In this document: in pieces, positions 63,610 to 64,000 of the stretch
Numbering within the stretch: the stretch's first letter is position 1
Layout of the letters: each line of letters starts with the position of its first letter
NCBI RefSeq assembly: GCF_024166365.1
Contig: NC_064820.1
Location: 135,242,001 to 135,306,000, forward strand
DNA from: Elephas maximus indicus
Lineage: Eukaryota > Chordata > Mammalia > Proboscidea > Elephantidae
DNA length: 64,000 nt
Reading direction: 5' to 3'
Position numbers and translations under genes: made by a program
The notes under the pieces: model-generated
The model's database searches: none
Seen by the model: only the letters and a program-made list of their open reading frames with translations
Told to the model about the DNA's origin: nothing

Positions 63610-64000
63610 ATGACAGCACCAAACTCATAAAAAAAACATACCTATCCATAATTACACTGAATGTAAACGGACTAAATGCACCAATAAAGAGACAGAGAGT
63701 GGCAGAATGGATAAAAAAAACACGATCCGTCTATATGCTGCCTACAAGAGACACACCTTAGACTTAGAGATGCAAACAAACTAAAACTCAAAGGATGGAA
63801 AAAAATATATCAAGTAAACAACAACCAAAAAAGAGCAGGAATGGCAGTATTAACTTCTGACAAAACAGACTTTAAAGTTAAATCCATCATAAAGGACAAG
63901 GAGGGACACTATATAATGATTAAAGGGATGATATATCAGGAGGATATAACCATATCAAATATTTATACACCCAATTACAGGGCTGCAAGATACATAAAAC
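63610..64000 (+). pseudogene. L1 ORF2 start (endonuclease domain), partial
   Basis: Starts MTAPNS and then carries diverged, frameshifted endonuclease sequence (tacactgaatgtaaacggac; gcctacaagagacacacctt). It continues past the window end. Confidence 0.7.

Larger units (their letters stand above)
60869..64000 (+). mobile_element. L1 5' half, running off the window
   Basis: Starts gaggggtggggcccagatgg, like the 5' end of the antisense L1 at 29514 (gaggtggggccaagttggtg). It has a 5' UTR of about 1.3 kb, a broken ORF1, an intergenic region and the start of ORF2. The 3' end lies outside the window. Confidence 0.85.

Overview
This window is nuclear DNA from a placental mammal, almost certainly an afrotherian and most likely elephant-like. 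The evidence is about 25 copies of AfroSINE, the tRNA-derived SINE confined to Afrotheria, together with several copies of an RTE-class LINE (RTE1_LA-like) that has the same 3' end. L1 elements with long AT-rich 3' UTRs and MaLR/ERV-L-type LTRs are also present. There are no bacterial-style operons, CRISPR arrays or phage genes. The species call rests on repeat families recognised by eye, not on a database search.

The only host protein-coding gene is PPIC (cyclophilin C, a secretory-pathway peptidyl-prolyl cis-trans isomerase) on the + strand from 41931 to 58032. It has five coding exons: 41931-42047, 51735-51848, 52330-52423, 55106-55290 and 57904-58032. All introns are GT-AG, the reading frame is continuous, and the product is 212 aa with every cyclophilin active-site residue I looked for. 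Exon 1 lies in a TATA-less CpG island (about 41330-42545). Intron 1 is 9.7 kb and holds the most complete RTE LINE in the window.

Layout: 1-31 kb is almost entirely transposons. It includes an ERV-L-like element with inverted LTRs (6467-8030), an RTE nested head-on inside another RTE (10.4-15.3 kb), an LTR carrying both an L1 tail and a SINE (20798-22191), and an internally deleted L1 inside an older L1 that itself carries a solo LTR (25278-29514). The interval 30.4-34.1 kb is the longest stretch with few recognisable repeats. The interval 34.1-40.2 kb is one ancient L1 broken up by AfroSINEs and an RTE. The interval 41.3-58.5 kb is PPIC. The interval 58.8-64 kb has SINEs, a mostly single-copy stretch, and the 5' half of an L1 that runs off the window end.

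The mobile elements appear to form one interacting system. RTE copies encode the reverse transcriptase, and AfroSINEs carry the same 3' tail, so they were presumably mobilised by it. This includes two tail-only insertions of about 40 bp. I found no previously undescribed host gene system. The most unusual structures are the inverted-LTR element, the tail-only SINE insertions and the serial tail array at 49.6 kb.
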